Below are positions 20,061-29,324 of a DNA stretch of 64,000 nucleotides, piece after piece. The stretch's first letter is position 1, and every line of letters starts with the position of its first letter. The notes beneath the pieces were generated by a model that worked only from the letters and a program-made list of their open reading frames with translations, ran no database searches and was not told where the DNA came from. Made by a program: the position numbers and the translations under genes. The stretch is from Micavibrio_C sp046294845 (lineage in GTDB: Bacteria > Pseudomonadota > Alphaproteobacteria > Micavibrionales > Micavibrionaceae), in assembly GCA_046294845.1 (NCBI GenBank), contig JBKBNU010000001.1:1-64000 (forward strand), read 5' to 3'.

Positions 20061-20853
20061 TAGCGCGATAATAGCGGGCGCGGTCGCAAGCCCGTTGATA
20101 ACCGGCAAAACCATCCAAAAATCCTGCTTTAAAAAAATAGGCATGAATAAAGGCCACGACATCGCGGCACGGTATGGACCTAAACAACGATTTTAAAAAC
20201 TGCCTCATGGCAAGCGGATCGGCAGGCCAGGCCCGATGATCATTCATCGCCCTTTCCCATGCGCTATAGCGTTGATGGCGTAATTCCCAATTTTCGCCCG
20301 AGTCGTAGGCATAGTGAAGCATCGCTTCTTTTAACTGTCCGATTTTTTGCCCTGCCCCTGCCACAGGCTGGTAATGGCCTTCCATTTCACCCATGCCAGA
20401 AAAATCCAGATCATTCACCACCGGATAATAAAAGCGTGTCCGGTCAAACAGCACGATTTTATTATTGGGTACACCATGACGAAGGACTTTTCCCTGCCTG
20501 ACATAAAGGCCCTTGATAAAGTAACCTGCACAGGCGGGAGAGCCCGCCAGAATCAGCGCAATTTCATCGGCAAGTTTTTCTGTAACGATCTCATCGGCAT
20601 CAACAAAAAAAACCCAGTCATAGCGGCATGATAGATGATCAAGACACCATTGCCGCTTTTTGGGGTACTGTCCATTCCATGTGAAATTCACAATCTCTGC
20701 ATTATAGCTGCGTGCGATTTCGCAAGTTGCATCAGTACTGTTGGAATCAATGACAATGATTTGATCAAAACGGTTTAGGGATGAAAGACAAGCCGCAATA
20801 TTTTTTTCCTCGTTGCGGGTACAAACCAGAACCGTGGCGGGGATCATATTCAT
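19975..20853 (-). CDS. GT2 family glycosyltransferase (LgtF/WaaE-like)
   Basis: A 292-residue GT-A transferase. It begins 'IPATVLVCTRNEEKNI', has 'IIVIDSNSTDAT', and 'VFFVDADEIV' as the DxD-type metal-binding motif, all typical of the LgtF/KdtX-type family that puts glucose on lipopolysaccharide cores. 'YFIKGLYVRQGKVLRHG' and 'HYAYDSGENW' match the later conserved parts of that family. It overlaps the upstream Wzz-like gene by 4 bases (ATGA), so it ends the minus-strand operon. Its 3' end is antisense to the GT2 gene on the other strand. Confidence 0.85.
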   Translation of the reverse strand: MNMIPATVLVCTRNEEKNIAACLSSLNRFDQIIVIDSNSTDATCEIARSYNAEIVNFTWNGQYPKKRQWCLDHLSCRYDWVFFVDADEIVTEKLADEIALILAGSPACAGYFIKGLYVRQGKVLRHGVPNNKIVLFDRTRFYYPVVNDLDFSGMGEMEGHYQPVAGAGQKIGQLKEAMLHYAYDSGENWELRHQRYSAWERAMNDHRAWPADPLAMRQFLKSLFRSIPCRDVVAFIHAYFFKAGFLDGFAGYQRACDRARYYRAIKNDPRVNTHKALVRDGAGDTPMSGASE

Positions 20854-21728
20854 ACGCCGGAAAAACGGGCTGTCAGGTTATAGCGCGAACGCCCCGAGAG
20901 TCTAAAAAGCATAAAACCACAGAAAGCGCCTGCCAGTACCAACACAGGGAAAATAATTTTACGTTCCGGCCAGACGGGTTTTGCGGATAAAGACGGTTGT
21001 TCTGCCATGATCGCTGCAAAGGGTTCGTTCAGGGATAAGAGCATTCTGACCTGCTCCTGCTCACGCAGAAGTTCGGTTAGCATACGGCGATGATCGGGAT
21101 CACGGGTCTGGTTCAGTGTCCGTTGCAGCCACGTAATCCGCTCACTGGTTTTCTTCTGGATATCCTGCCGGATAATAGTATCCGCACTGACATAAAGGGT
21201 TGTCAGAAAACGCTGTGCAAAAACCGGATCGTGGTGATCATAGGTCACGCGACGCATCGGCGTATGCCCGACCGGATCAATGCGCACGGCCTTATCAAGA
21301 TAAGCTGCTATCAAAGGTGCTGATGATAAATCACGATCCCCCAAAACCGACCAACGGCGGTCCTTGGCCATAGCATCGATAAGCGCAGGATAATCCAGTA
21401 ATAACGCGGAAACACTGGGTCCGCGCAAGATGGCTTCAAAACGCATAAAGTCGGATGAGTCAGCGGGACCAAAACTGCGCAGCACATATTCCATGGCGTA
21501 GCTGGCATTCGCGGGAAAAAGAGAGGAAATATCGGGTGTACCCGTACGGGTAGTTGGCCCCACCAGCATGGTCACCCGATATTGCGGAATAGCCAGTTGG
21601 AACCAGACAATCGCTGCCACCAAACCGGCGACAATTCCTGTAACAACCCATAGACGCGCTTCCCACAACCACGCCATCAAATCAGCCCATGTTGGCTCAT
21701 GAAAGGCAGGTTCGCGCGTAGTTGTCAT
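20850..21728 (-). CDS. Wzz-like chain-length determinant (polysaccharide co-polymerase)
   Basis: A 292-residue inner-membrane protein with two transmembrane segments, one near residues 30-48 and one near 258-278, enclosing a mostly helical periplasmic part with many charged residues ('IIRQDIQKKTSERITWLQRTLNQ'). This is the topology of the Wzz family, which sets the length of O-antigen or EPS chains. No C-terminal tyrosine kinase domain is fused. The last base is shared with the start of the GT4 gene and the end overlaps the next gene by 4 bases, so translation is coupled. Family sequence identity is low in general, so the call rests on topology and context. Confidence 0.75.
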   Translation of the reverse strand: MTTTREPAFHEPTWADLMAWLWEARLWVVTGIVAGLVAAIVWFQLAIPQYRVTMLVGPTTRTGTPDISSLFPANASYAMEYVLRSFGPADSSDFMRFEAILRGPSVSALLLDYPALIDAMAKDRRWSVLGDRDLSSAPLIAAYLDKAVRIDPVGHTPMRRVTYDHHDPVFAQRFLTTLYVSADTIIRQDIQKKTSERITWLQRTLNQTRDPDHRRMLTELLREQEQVRMLLSLNEPFAAIMAEQPSLSAKPVWPERKIIFPVLVLAGAFCGFMLFRLSGRSRYNLTARFSGV

Positions 21729-23110
21729 CAGGCAGCCTTTCTAAAACGGGGAGCCGATGATTGCGGGGGAACAGTCCTGCCTGACGGGGACTTTGCAGCA
21801 GAACCTGCCGCAGCCGCACTGGCTGCCGCCTGACGACGGGCCGGACGTTGCACAGACTGAGGCAAACCGCATACATCGCGGGCGCGGGCAATCCATGCCT
21901 TGATCGCCTCATGCGGAACAAAGATACGGCCCGCGCGACGCGCGCCCTCATGGGCGGCAAACCATTCGTCGCCATCAAGGCGGTAACGCAAGATAGCCTG
22001 CGCGAGTTTACGGCCATCGCCCTGCGGCACGATTGTTCCTGCCTGAAAATCATCAACCACACGGGCAACCTCGGATGTCTCCGGCCCGATAAAGATGACA
22101 GGACGGGCAACTGCCAAAGCTGAATATAGTTTGCAAGGCACCAGATAACCGGCGGCATCATCCCGCATAGACACCAGATGCACATCACCGCTTTCCATCA
22201 ATTCGCGTAAACGGGCAGCAGGCTGGTAAGGCATCAAACGCAAATTATCAAGACTTCGGCGCGCACGTTCTTGCGCCAGACGGTCAAAGACAGGGCCGTC
22301 CCCTACAAATACGAATTCGATTTCAGGATGCTCCTTAGATAGAATTTGTGCGGCCTCCAGAATAGCTTGTACCGGATGGGCGCGGCCAATCGTACCCGAA
22401 TAAAGCACACGGAAACGCGGCTCCTTGTCCTGAAACAAAGCTTCAAAAGGCTTGGCTTTTTCAGGCAAAGGGCGACCTTCACTCGCAGCACTGAAAACAG
22501 CAGTGCTATTCAAGGGGCGACGCGTGCGCGGATCGGGGGCCATCAATTCCAGATCGGGCCAATTCGGGATAAGTGTAATCTTGCGGGCTTCCAGTCCTGT
22601 GCGGATTAAATGGCGCGCCATGCAACGGCCAATCACCACAATCCGGTCGGCATCCTTCATCGCGCGGCGCGACTGGACTTTCAGGAAGTTCATGACGCGG
22701 TCAGACACCTTGATGCCCAGCGCCGGAAGAAGATCGGGATATAAATCCTGACACCAGTGAATATGTTTGCACTTATGCGCACGCGCCATCATGCGGCCTG
22801 CAACGACCATCAAGGGGGGATCAGTCATCGTGACAATCAGATCGGCCTTGGGTAAACCCATACCGGCCCACCACATACGCAACCAAACATTCAAATACGC
22901 CCCGACCAGTTTTTTCTTTACGGGGGCCTTCACGCGTACGACTTTGATCGCGCCATCTTTTTCGATTGAAGCCTGCTGTCCTGTGGTCACGATCGTGACA
23001 GACCATCCATCCCTGACGAATCCCCGCGCCAGATCGCGCAGCACGCGACCCGTCGCCCCCCTGACCGGAGGATACACGCGGTTGAATATAACCACGGACG
23101 GTTTTTTCAT
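21728..23110 (-). CDS. GT4 family glycosyltransferase
   Basis: A GT-B fold transferase of 460 residues. The N-domain opens with 'VVIFNRVYPPVRGATGRVLRDLARGF', shows 'ADLIVTMTDPPLM' and 'HWCQDLYPDL' (a common motif of this WbuB-like branch), and the C-domain has 'FRVLYSGTIGRAHP', 'FVFVGDGP' and the acidic region 'VPCKLYSALAVARPVIF' near residues 330-346. The last 45 residues are an Ala/Ser/Pro-rich tail of low complexity, not part of the catalytic fold. It sits between a Wzy-like and a Wzz-like gene and likely builds the repeat unit of the surface polysaccharide. Confidence 0.87.
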   Translation of the reverse strand: MKKPSVVIFNRVYPPVRGATGRVLRDLARGFVRDGWSVTIVTTGQQASIEKDGAIKVVRVKAPVKKKLVGAYLNVWLRMWWAGMGLPKADLIVTMTDPPLMVVAGRMMARAHKCKHIHWCQDLYPDLLPALGIKVSDRVMNFLKVQSRRAMKDADRIVVIGRCMARHLIRTGLEARKITLIPNWPDLELMAPDPRTRRPLNSTAVFSAASEGRPLPEKAKPFEALFQDKEPRFRVLYSGTIGRAHPVQAILEAAQILSKEHPEIEFVFVGDGPVFDRLAQERARRSLDNLRLMPYQPAARLRELMESGDVHLVSMRDDAAGYLVPCKLYSALAVARPVIFIGPETSEVARVVDDFQAGTIVPQGDGRKLAQAILRYRLDGDEWFAAHEGARRAGRIFVPHEAIKAWIARARDVCGLPQSVQRPARRQAAASAAAAGSAAKSPSGRTVPPQSSAPRFRKAA

Positions 23111-23183
23111 AAACTTGTTCCCGTCTGGTGCCCCTGCCCATACTTGTTATGGCAGGATTATCCCGTAAGCTCTTGTTTCATCG

Positions 23184-24422
23184 TTATGGATTGTCTTCTT
23201 GCATACACCAGCCGGACCCATTCTGGCAACTTTTCAGGGCGGGGTATGTACGGGTTGTCCAGAGACTTATAAGGAGGAGGAGCAAACCGAAATCGAGGGT
23301 CTTGAAGCTGGCATAAAGCGATATATCGATCAGGAAGGGGGCAGCCAAAGCCACCGCCAGAACCGGAAAACTCCAAGAAATCCGCCATAATCCGACCGCA
23401 ATAGCCACCAGATAGGCAAGCGCCAGCATTAATCCAACCACTCCGGTTTTCATAATAAAATAGGTGGGGAGGGCGTGAGTATAGGTCACAGCGAAGGGAC
23501 CTACTGCCGGCGAAACAAAACTGGCCCCCCACCCCTGTCCAAACAGGATGGTCCAAGGATTTCCGCCAAAACTCTGCCAAACGGCCGCTGCTTCCTCCCA
23601 GCGGTTATTCAGGCCAACCAGTGTATTTTTCTGGAGCAGTCCGGTGGCAATATCCGCAGCCCATGGCCACAAACATAAAAGGACCAAACCGCTTAACAAC
23701 AGGGGACGTCCAAGCCGGAAGGGCGCTTTAAGCCCCAAAAGACCCAGCCAAAACAAAAGCGCAACCAGCCACGCGCCAATATGGGCCCGCTGGCCGATCG
23801 CCGCCATACCTGCCAAAATGACAAAGGCCAACAGAAATAAAAACGTGGCCCCTGCAACATCTCTCCCCTTTCGGGCTTCTATTAAAAGGCGCCCACCCTG
23901 CCCCGTGAACCACAAAGCCGCGAGCAAAACCGTGGGGGCATTCACAAGGTTATGGGGATCCGGCACAAAACCGAAAGGCAATGACTGCCCCTGATGGGCA
24001 ACCCAGAAAGAAACCATGACCCGTAAAACAAACACAAGACCCAAGGCACAAAGAACCCATAGCAAGATTTCCCTGTGCCGTCTTTCAGGCATCAGGGCGA
24101 AAGGAATCCAGAGCGGTAAAAGAAAGAAAAGAAAGGCCATCAGGTCACGTCCGATAGCGATCGGTTCATGACCTTGCAAAAAACCTGTAAGCACGGGAAC
24201 CGTCAATCCCCAGAGCATAAGCCAACGGGCTGACTCAAGCCAGACGGGTGATAATCCTTGCCCCTTATAAAAGGATGCTGCCTGCATTACGCCCGCGGGA
24301 CCGCATACAAATAGCAGCAATCCCCCCACAATGATCTCCACGATACCAAAATGATCGGGTGTCGGTGTACCCAACAGGCCATAAATCAGAATAGCGAAAA
24401 TGAAAAGCGGAAATCTAGCCAT
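23184..24422 (-). CDS. O-antigen ligase/polymerase-like membrane protein (Wzy/WaaL type)
   Basis: A very hydrophobic protein of 412 residues with about ten predicted transmembrane segments and a larger loop between about 270 and 340 ('NNRWEEAAAVWQSFGGNPWTILFGQGWGASF'). This layout, including the loop pattern 'R...W......F..NP..G.G.G', is that of the Wzy_C superfamily, which covers O-antigen polymerases and ligases. Which activity it has cannot be told from sequence alone; beside Wzz-like and export genes, a polymerase is more likely. It overlaps the start-side gene by 8 bases. Confidence 0.78.
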   Translation of the reverse strand: MARFPLFIFAILIYGLLGTPTPDHFGIVEIIVGGLLLFVCGPAGVMQAASFYKGQGLSPVWLESARWLMLWGLTVPVLTGFLQGHEPIAIGRDLMAFLFFLLPLWIPFALMPERRHREILLWVLCALGLVFVLRVMVSFWVAHQGQSLPFGFVPDPHNLVNAPTVLLAALWFTGQGGRLLIEARKGRDVAGATFLFLLAFVILAGMAAIGQRAHIGAWLVALLFWLGLLGLKAPFRLGRPLLLSGLVLLCLWPWAADIATGLLQKNTLVGLNNRWEEAAAVWQSFGGNPWTILFGQGWGASFVSPAVGPFAVTYTHALPTYFIMKTGVVGLMLALAYLVAIAVGLWRISWSFPVLAVALAAPFLIDISLYASFKTLDFGLLLLLISLWTTRTYPALKSCQNGSGWCMQEDNP

Positions 24423-25245
24423 GGAAGGCTGCCCAAAGCATCCTGACCGCTAGCAAAACAAGGAAAGCGGCAAAGAAGGCCCGCAATTTTTTGACCGATA
24501 CACTATGGGCCAATCGTGCGCCCCAAGGGGCTGCCAAAATACTGGCCGGAATAATCAAAGGCCACGCTAGCATGTTGATATATCCGAGAGAAAAAGGCGG
24601 CAAGCCCGCTTGCCCCCATCCCATGATGATAAAACCCGCCACAGCCGGAATGGCAATCACCAGACCCAAAGCTGACGCCGTCCCTACAGCTGTATGGATT
24701 GGTACACGGCACAGCGTCATCCATGGCACACTGATCGTGGCACCACCAATGCCCATCAAACTCGAAACAATGCCAATCACGACACCCGATAGACCTGACC
24801 ATGGTTGCGACGGCATATCCTTTAGCGGGGTAAAGCGGGAAAGATCAAGCACCATGATCAAAGCCAGACAGGACAGCGCCACAGCAAAGAAGGTCACCAT
24901 ACCTTGCTCGTCAATTCTTGAAGCGATCAGTGTACCCAACCCCACGCCCATGACAATCCATGGCCCAAGACGTTTAACCAGATCAAGTCTTACAGCACCG
25001 CGCTTGAAATGGGCGCGTGCCGACGACAAACCTGTCGGGATGATAACTGCTAACGACGTACCAACCGCTATATGCATCAGGGATGGTGATTCAAAACCCC
25101 ACATCTGAAATCCGAAATAAAGGCCCGGTACCAGAACCATGCCCCCGCCAATCCCCAAAAGGCCGGCAAGAAATCCGGCAATACCACCCAAGGAAAGTAA
25201 AAATACGACCAGAAGAACCCAGTCAAAGGGGGAGAGCATCAGCAT
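24415..25245 (-). CDS. TauE/SafE family membrane permease
   Basis: A 276-residue membrane protein with about eight hydrophobic segments and the duplicated family signature: 'GFLAGLLGIGGGMVLVPGL' near residues 24-42 and 'SSLMGIGGATISVPWM' near 158-173. TauE/SafE permeases export sulfite, sulfoacetate or other small sulfur-containing anions; the substrate is not known here. It overlaps the Wzy-like gene by 8 bases, so it heads the polysaccharide operon by position, although a direct role in polysaccharide synthesis is not evident. Confidence 0.88.
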   Translation of the reverse strand: MLMLSPFDWVLLVVFLLSLGGIAGFLAGLLGIGGGMVLVPGLYFGFQMWGFESPSLMHIAVGTSLAVIIPTGLSSARAHFKRGAVRLDLVKRLGPWIVMGVGLGTLIASRIDEQGMVTFFAVALSCLALIMVLDLSRFTPLKDMPSQPWSGLSGVVIGIVSSLMGIGGATISVPWMTLCRVPIHTAVGTASALGLVIAIPAVAGFIIMGWGQAGLPPFSLGYINMLAWPLIIPASILAAPWGARLAHSVSVKKLRAFFAAFLVLLAVRMLWAAFHG

Positions 25246-25271
25246 ATTCTGAATCCGGACTTGACGAAGAC

Positions 25272-25301
25272 AATAAGCAGGAAGTGTTATTCCTGCTTAT
25301 T
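25272..25301 (-). terminator. Terminator after the secreted Gln-rich protein
   Basis: Stem AATAAGCAGGA / TCCTGCTTATT (25291-25301 and 25272-25282 in minus-strand order) overlaps the stop codon of the gene ending at 25287. It separates this gene from the TauE/polysaccharide operon. The T run is weak. Confidence 0.6.
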
Positions 25302-25970
25302 AAAGAGCTTGTAGGACTTGTGTGACTTTTCCGGCTTGGCGGCAGGTGCCGGATCAGCGCTATCCGCTGGCGGTGGGCTGACCTCTGTATTACCTGATGC
25401 CGCGACAGCAGGCGTATAACCCGGTGCCCCTGTATAGCCTGACTGCAGTACGGACTGCTTCATAGATTGCAGCATGGCGGGATTAACCCCCCCTGTTGGT
25501 GCCTGACCTGCCGTTTTGTTTGCGGCATTATTCTTGGCCTGTGCGATCAATTGGGCCTGCTGCTGTTGCGCCATTTGCTTGTTATAAGCCAGTTGCGCAT
25601 TAAATTGTTCCATCACTTGCGCGGTAGAGGCATTTGCTTTGGCCAATTCATTGGTATTCCAATCCTGAAGGGCCTTATTGGCGGCCTCTCTTTCTTTGTG
25701 AATACTGGAATCTTCATAGCGAGCAGTTGCCCCCTGCGCACCACGGGAACGTCCCATATCAAACGGCTTGCTTTCGGGCGTACCATTCAGACCCGAAATA
25801 TTGGGATCCATATGAACAGGACCGGCATCATCCTCACCCTTCGGCTTGTTGAAAAACTTGAAAAGCCCTCCCTTGCCTTCCGCATGGGCCGAAGTCACAG
25901 GCGCAAAGACAAACGCCAGAGCCAGCAATGCCGCCAGATTGAGCAACCAGAACTGTTTCATTTTGATCAT
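25287..25970 (-). CDS. Secreted Gln/Ala-rich hypothetical protein, 227 aa
   Basis: A Sec signal peptide is clear ('FWLLNLAALLALAFVF', cleavage after Ala-His-Ala near 30). The mature protein is polar, with 'GGLFKFFNKPKGEDDAGP' at its start, a helical Gln/Ala-rich centre ('MAQQQQAQLIAQAKNN', about 133-148) and a Pro/Ala/Lys-rich C-terminus. I do not recognise a family. Start: AAGG lies 7 bases before the first ATG; a second ATG three codons on is also possible. It stands alone between a terminator and a divergent gene and is probably a periplasmic or surface protein. Confidence 0.72.
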   Translation of the reverse strand: MIKMKQFWLLNLAALLALAFVFAPVTSAHAEGKGGLFKFFNKPKGEDDAGPVHMDPNISGLNGTPESKPFDMGRSRGAQGATARYEDSSIHKEREAANKALQDWNTNELAKANASTAQVMEQFNAQLAYNKQMAQQQQAQLIAQAKNNAANKTAGQAPTGGVNPAMLQSMKQSVLQSGYTGAPGYTPAVAASGNTEVSPPPADSADPAPAAKPEKSHKSYKLFNKQE

Positions 25971-26266
25971 TCCTAATCCTTGCCTTTTAAACTGTTGCCA
26001 GATTTGCCCAAAAATTCTGACTCCTATTTTATTACAAAAACAGCGGCGCTGTCTGCTTTCTTGCGATTCCTTATGGTATTTCAGATACTTTTAAACCCCT
26101 GAAACAAGGCCGAAATAGGGCTTCCCCAAGATATAACATTTCCCTGATTTTTTTAATCGTTAATTAAACTTTTGAGCGCAGTATGGGTACAATTCCGTAA
26201 AATGAGTTATGGAACAAAGCAAAAAAGTACACTTAAACAGAACAGATAAGAAGACGGAGTGGTGTG

Positions 26267-26923
26267 ATGAAAATCAATATTCAAGAGTTTCTCGATCATT
26301 GCGGGATTACAGACGAAAAAGTCTATCCCGGCAAAAGGTTGGTCAGAAAACTGCGCCAGCCCGGTGAGTTCAAAAGCCATTGTGTGGTTTTGGACTGGCA
26401 TCATTCAGATGTGTTGCGCATCGAGGTGAAAGCCGGCCTTTCAGGACGGACCCTGCCCGCAAACGAGCTTAAAAAATATCCGGTTTCTTTTCAGGCCGAG
26501 ACCTATGTCGACATTGCCACAGCCAATGACGATGATCGCGAAGACGACGAGGAAGAAGAAGGCCGTCAGGGGCGCGCCGGTGGTGGTGGCGGTCGCAAGA
26601 TGAAGAAAAAACTGCAGGGGGATATGGTCTCTGCATTCAGTACGGCGCAGGAAGGCAAAGTGCCCGAGCTGGGTCAGGTTAAAAAGATGGTAGTGATGGG
26701 CAAGGAAATTGCCAAGCAATCATACGCCCAAGTGCTGGAAAAACTGGCTGAACAAATCAAGCAAACCAAAATCATGGCGACAGATTTGTTGGCCGAAGCT
26801 GGCAAGTTCATCACGAAATATACACCGCCGCCTTTCATGAAGCCAAGCGGTGGCGAAGACAAGGTTTACAAATATGATCGTACGAAAAACGAGCCGATGT
26901 TCGGTCGACCGTTGATGGGATGA
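26267..26923 (+). CDS. Hypothetical protein with acidic/Gly-rich linker, 218 aa
   Basis: A cytoplasmic protein with an N-terminal globular part (about 1-85), a low-complexity middle ('DDDREDDEEEEGRQGR' then 'AGGGGGRKMKKK') and a helical C-terminal part ('KLAEQIKQTKIMATDLLAEAGKFITKYTPPPF'). The start is set at the ATG at 26267, 7 bases after GGAG; a GTG immediately before it is in frame. No known family is recognised. It stands alone, followed by a bidirectional terminator, and diverges from the secreted protein gene across a 296-bp gap. Confidence 0.75.
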   Translation: MKINIQEFLDHCGITDEKVYPGKRLVRKLRQPGEFKSHCVVLDWHHSDVLRIEVKAGLSGRTLPANELKKYPVSFQAETYVDIATANDDDREDDEEEEGRQGRAGGGGGRKMKKKLQGDMVSAFSTAQEGKVPELGQVKKMVVMGKEIAKQSYAQVLEKLAEQIKQTKIMATDLLAEAGKFITKYTPPPFMKPSGGEDKVYKYDRTKNEPMFGRPLMG

Positions 26924-26966
26924 TCATAGACAGAAAATTTTAGCCTGAACTTTTGTGAGAGAGAGT

Positions 26967-27003
26967 ACAAAGGGGTGATCCTTAAAAAAGATCACCCCTT
27001 TGT
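26967..27003. terminator. Bidirectional terminator
   Basis: A 14-bp perfect stem ACAAAGGGGTGATC / GATCACCCCTTTGT lies between the convergent gene ends at 26923 and 27024. Confidence 0.75.
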
Positions 27004-27023
27004 TATATACCAGCTATAGAAGC

Positions 27024-28358
27024 CTAGAGTGTCTTCAACACATCACGAATGGTTGTGACCATACGATCAATATGGCTTTCATCAAGGATCAATGGTGGTG
27101 AAATATACAGGTTCGGACCCGTATAACGAAGCATCACCCCGCGACGGAACAATTCGTATGATGTTTCACGCGGATAGTAACCCGGATCTTGCGGGTCCTT
27201 TTTATATTCGGCAAGTTGGATACCCGCCAGAATACCGCAGTTACGAACATCCACCACATGCGGTGCATCCTTCAGGCTATGGACAGCTTCCTCGAAAGGC
27301 TTGGCCATCTTCGCAGCATTTTCCCAGATTTTATTATCCTGAATGGCATCCATAGTACCGATAACAGCGGCTGCCGCCAGCGGGTGCCCTGAATAGGTAT
27401 AGCCATGCATCAATTCAATCACATGTTCGGGACCATCCATGAAAGCATCATAAATGGGCGAGGTCACAAAAGTCGCACCCATCGGGACGACACCATTGGT
27501 AATCCCCTTGGCCATCGTAATAATATCGGGCATGACATCGAAATGGCTGGTCGAAGAAATCGTACCAAAACGGCCAAAACCTGTGACCACCTCATCGAAT
27601 ATCAGTAGGACGCCATGCTTGTCGCAAATCTCGCGCAGGCGTTTCAGATAGCCTTTGGGTGGTGGTAAAACGCCTGTCGATCCCGCCACAGGTTCAACAA
27701 TCACAGCGGCCACATTCGAAGGATCATGCAGGTAAATCAGTTGTTCGAGATTATCGGCCAACTCTTTACCCCAATCAGGCTCACCGCGCTGGAAGGCGTT
27801 ATGTTCGAGGCTATGTGTATGCGGCAGATGATCAACCATCGGCAGCAACTGGCCAAAGGCTGCACGGTTATAGGGCAAACCACCCACGGAAATCCCGCCA
27901 AAGCCCACACCATGATAACCGCGTTCACGGCCAATAATCACACGGCGTGTTCCCTCGCCACGGATACGGTGATAAGCAAGCGCAATTTTAAGTGCTGTAT
28001 CGACCGCTTCGGAACCGGAATTACTAAAGAAAACATGCGTAAAAGGACGCGGCATCGCTGTGCACAGGCGTGATGCTGCTTTAAAAGCTGTCGGATGACC
28101 AAACTGGAAGGCCGGCGCGTAATCGAGAATTTCGAGTTGCTTGTTGATTGCATCCTTGATCTGTGGTTGATCATGACCGGCATTCACGCACCACATACCG
28201 GCAGCCGCATCGAGAATTTCCTTGCCGTCCTGATCGTAGTAATACATACCCTTGGCTTTGACTACCATGCGCGGTGCCTTTTTGAACTTACGCTGCGGCG
28301 TAAATGGCATCCAGAATTCCTCCATGGAATTGGCGGCAGTAGCAAAATCATAACTCAT
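27024..28358 (-). CDS. Class III omega-aminotransferase (beta-alanine--pyruvate type)
   Basis: A PLP-dependent aminotransferase of 444 residues, the usual length. Visible features are 'FSNSGSEAVDTALKIA' (PLP phosphate binding), 'RERGYHGVG', 'LLIFDEVVTGFGR' with the PLP ring Asp, and the Schiff-base lysine in 'TMAKGITNG' (Lys285 or so). The N-terminus 'EFWMPFTPQRKFK' is characteristic of the beta-alanine/omega-amino acid:pyruvate group. It converts beta-alanine or related amines with pyruvate, giving malonate semialdehyde and alanine. It is transcribed alone; a perfect palindrome 24 bp before the start codon may be an operator. Confidence 0.9.
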   Translation of the reverse strand: MSYDFATAANSMEEFWMPFTPQRKFKKAPRMVVKAKGMYYYDQDGKEILDAAAGMWCVNAGHDQPQIKDAINKQLEILDYAPAFQFGHPTAFKAASRLCTAMPRPFTHVFFSNSGSEAVDTALKIALAYHRIRGEGTRRVIIGRERGYHGVGFGGISVGGLPYNRAAFGQLLPMVDHLPHTHSLEHNAFQRGEPDWGKELADNLEQLIYLHDPSNVAAVIVEPVAGSTGVLPPPKGYLKRLREICDKHGVLLIFDEVVTGFGRFGTISSTSHFDVMPDIITMAKGITNGVVPMGATFVTSPIYDAFMDGPEHVIELMHGYTYSGHPLAAAAVIGTMDAIQDNKIWENAAKMAKPFEEAVHSLKDAPHVVDVRNCGILAGIQLAEYKKDPQDPGYYPRETSYELFRRGVMLRYTGPNLYISPPLILDESHIDRMVTTIRDVLKTL

Positions 28359-28381
28359 GGCAAAACACTCCTTCGATGACG

Positions 28382-28401
28382 GAAGATTTTGGAAAATCTT
28401 C
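28382..28401. promoter_or_regulatory. Palindrome before the aminotransferase gene
   Basis: GAAGATTTT-gg-AAAATCTTC is a perfect dyad with 9-bp arms lying 24 bp upstream of the start codon at 28358. Its size suits a dimeric regulator, but it could also be an mRNA hairpin near the ribosome binding site. Confidence 0.45.
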
Positions 28402-28579
28402 TTCTATGACAAGGCCTGCACCTTAGCAGAGGCAAAAGAAGAGAGAAACCCACTCGTTTTGCACTCGCACAGTCACACTTTGGAAAATGATATTTATCCA
28501 TAACACACAATCACCATGTGGACTTTCCCGCAAATTATTGTAGGCTGCGTTTCAACTCAGAAATGTACCGAAAATCACT

Positions 28580-29311
28580 ATGAATCAGCCAGAAGATCCC
28601 CAAGACGACAACATTATCCGCCTGCCCTCAAAAGCCGAGCGCGCTAAAATGGACGCCGAGAAGAAAAAAGCCGCAGCCAGAACGGATCATGTACCTTTGA
28701 TCAATCTGCCGCCTTTTACCAAATTTATGCTGCTCTCGTTTCTGGCGCTTCATATACTGACAGACGTAATTTTGCCACCACCGCAACAATTCTGGGTTTT
28801 CACACATTTCGGATTTGTACCTGCCTATTATAGTGGTACAGCACCCGGTGGATGGGCCGCTTTTGCAGGCCCCTTCACCTTTACCTTCCTGCATGGCAAC
28901 TGGACGCATATGATCCTGAACGGCCTGATGTTGATGGCGTTTGGCACAGGGGTAGAAAAATGGATGGGCGGCAAGCGCCTGCTGGTTTTCTTTATGTGCT
29001 GTAACCTGCTTGCAGCGCTGGCTCAGTTTATTCTTGATCCTTCATCAACAGCACCTGTCATTGGCGCTTCGGGAGGACTAAGCGGTCTCTTCGCTGCTGT
29101 TCTTGTCATGATGCAGCAACAAAATGGATTGGGAGCAGGTAACCGTTACGGCATTTGGCCTTTCGTCCTTCTCTGGATTGTGATTTCCGTTGTCTTTGGA
29201 CTGATCGGCGGCCCCGGTAACAGCAGCATTGCATGGGCCGCGCATATTGGCGGATTCCTCGCGGGCTTCGTATTACTGAAGCCTATATTGAAATCAAGAA
29301 GACTGGATTAA
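28580..29311 (+). CDS. Rhomboid family intramembrane serine protease
   Basis: A 243-residue protein whose first 50 residues are polar and cytoplasmic, followed by about six transmembrane segments. The catalytic serine is in 'GASGGLSGLFAA' (GxSG, near 164-175) and the catalytic histidine in 'AHIGGFLAGF' (near 222-231). 'HGNWTHMILNGLMLMAFG' is the conserved TM2 motif with the oxyanion His and Asn. Such proteases cut membrane proteins within the bilayer; the substrate is unknown. The gene stands alone and ends 14 bp from hemY on the opposite strand. Confidence 0.93.
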   Translation: MNQPEDPQDDNIIRLPSKAERAKMDAEKKKAAARTDHVPLINLPPFTKFMLLSFLALHILTDVILPPPQQFWVFTHFGFVPAYYSGTAPGGWAAFAGPFTFTFLHGNWTHMILNGLMLMAFGTGVEKWMGGKRLLVFFMCCNLLAALAQFILDPSSTAPVIGASGGLSGLFAAVLVMMQQQNGLGAGNRYGIWPFVLLWIVISVVFGLIGGPGNSSIAWAAHIGGFLAGFVLLKPILKSRRLD

Positions 29312-29324
29312 TACAAAGTAACTA

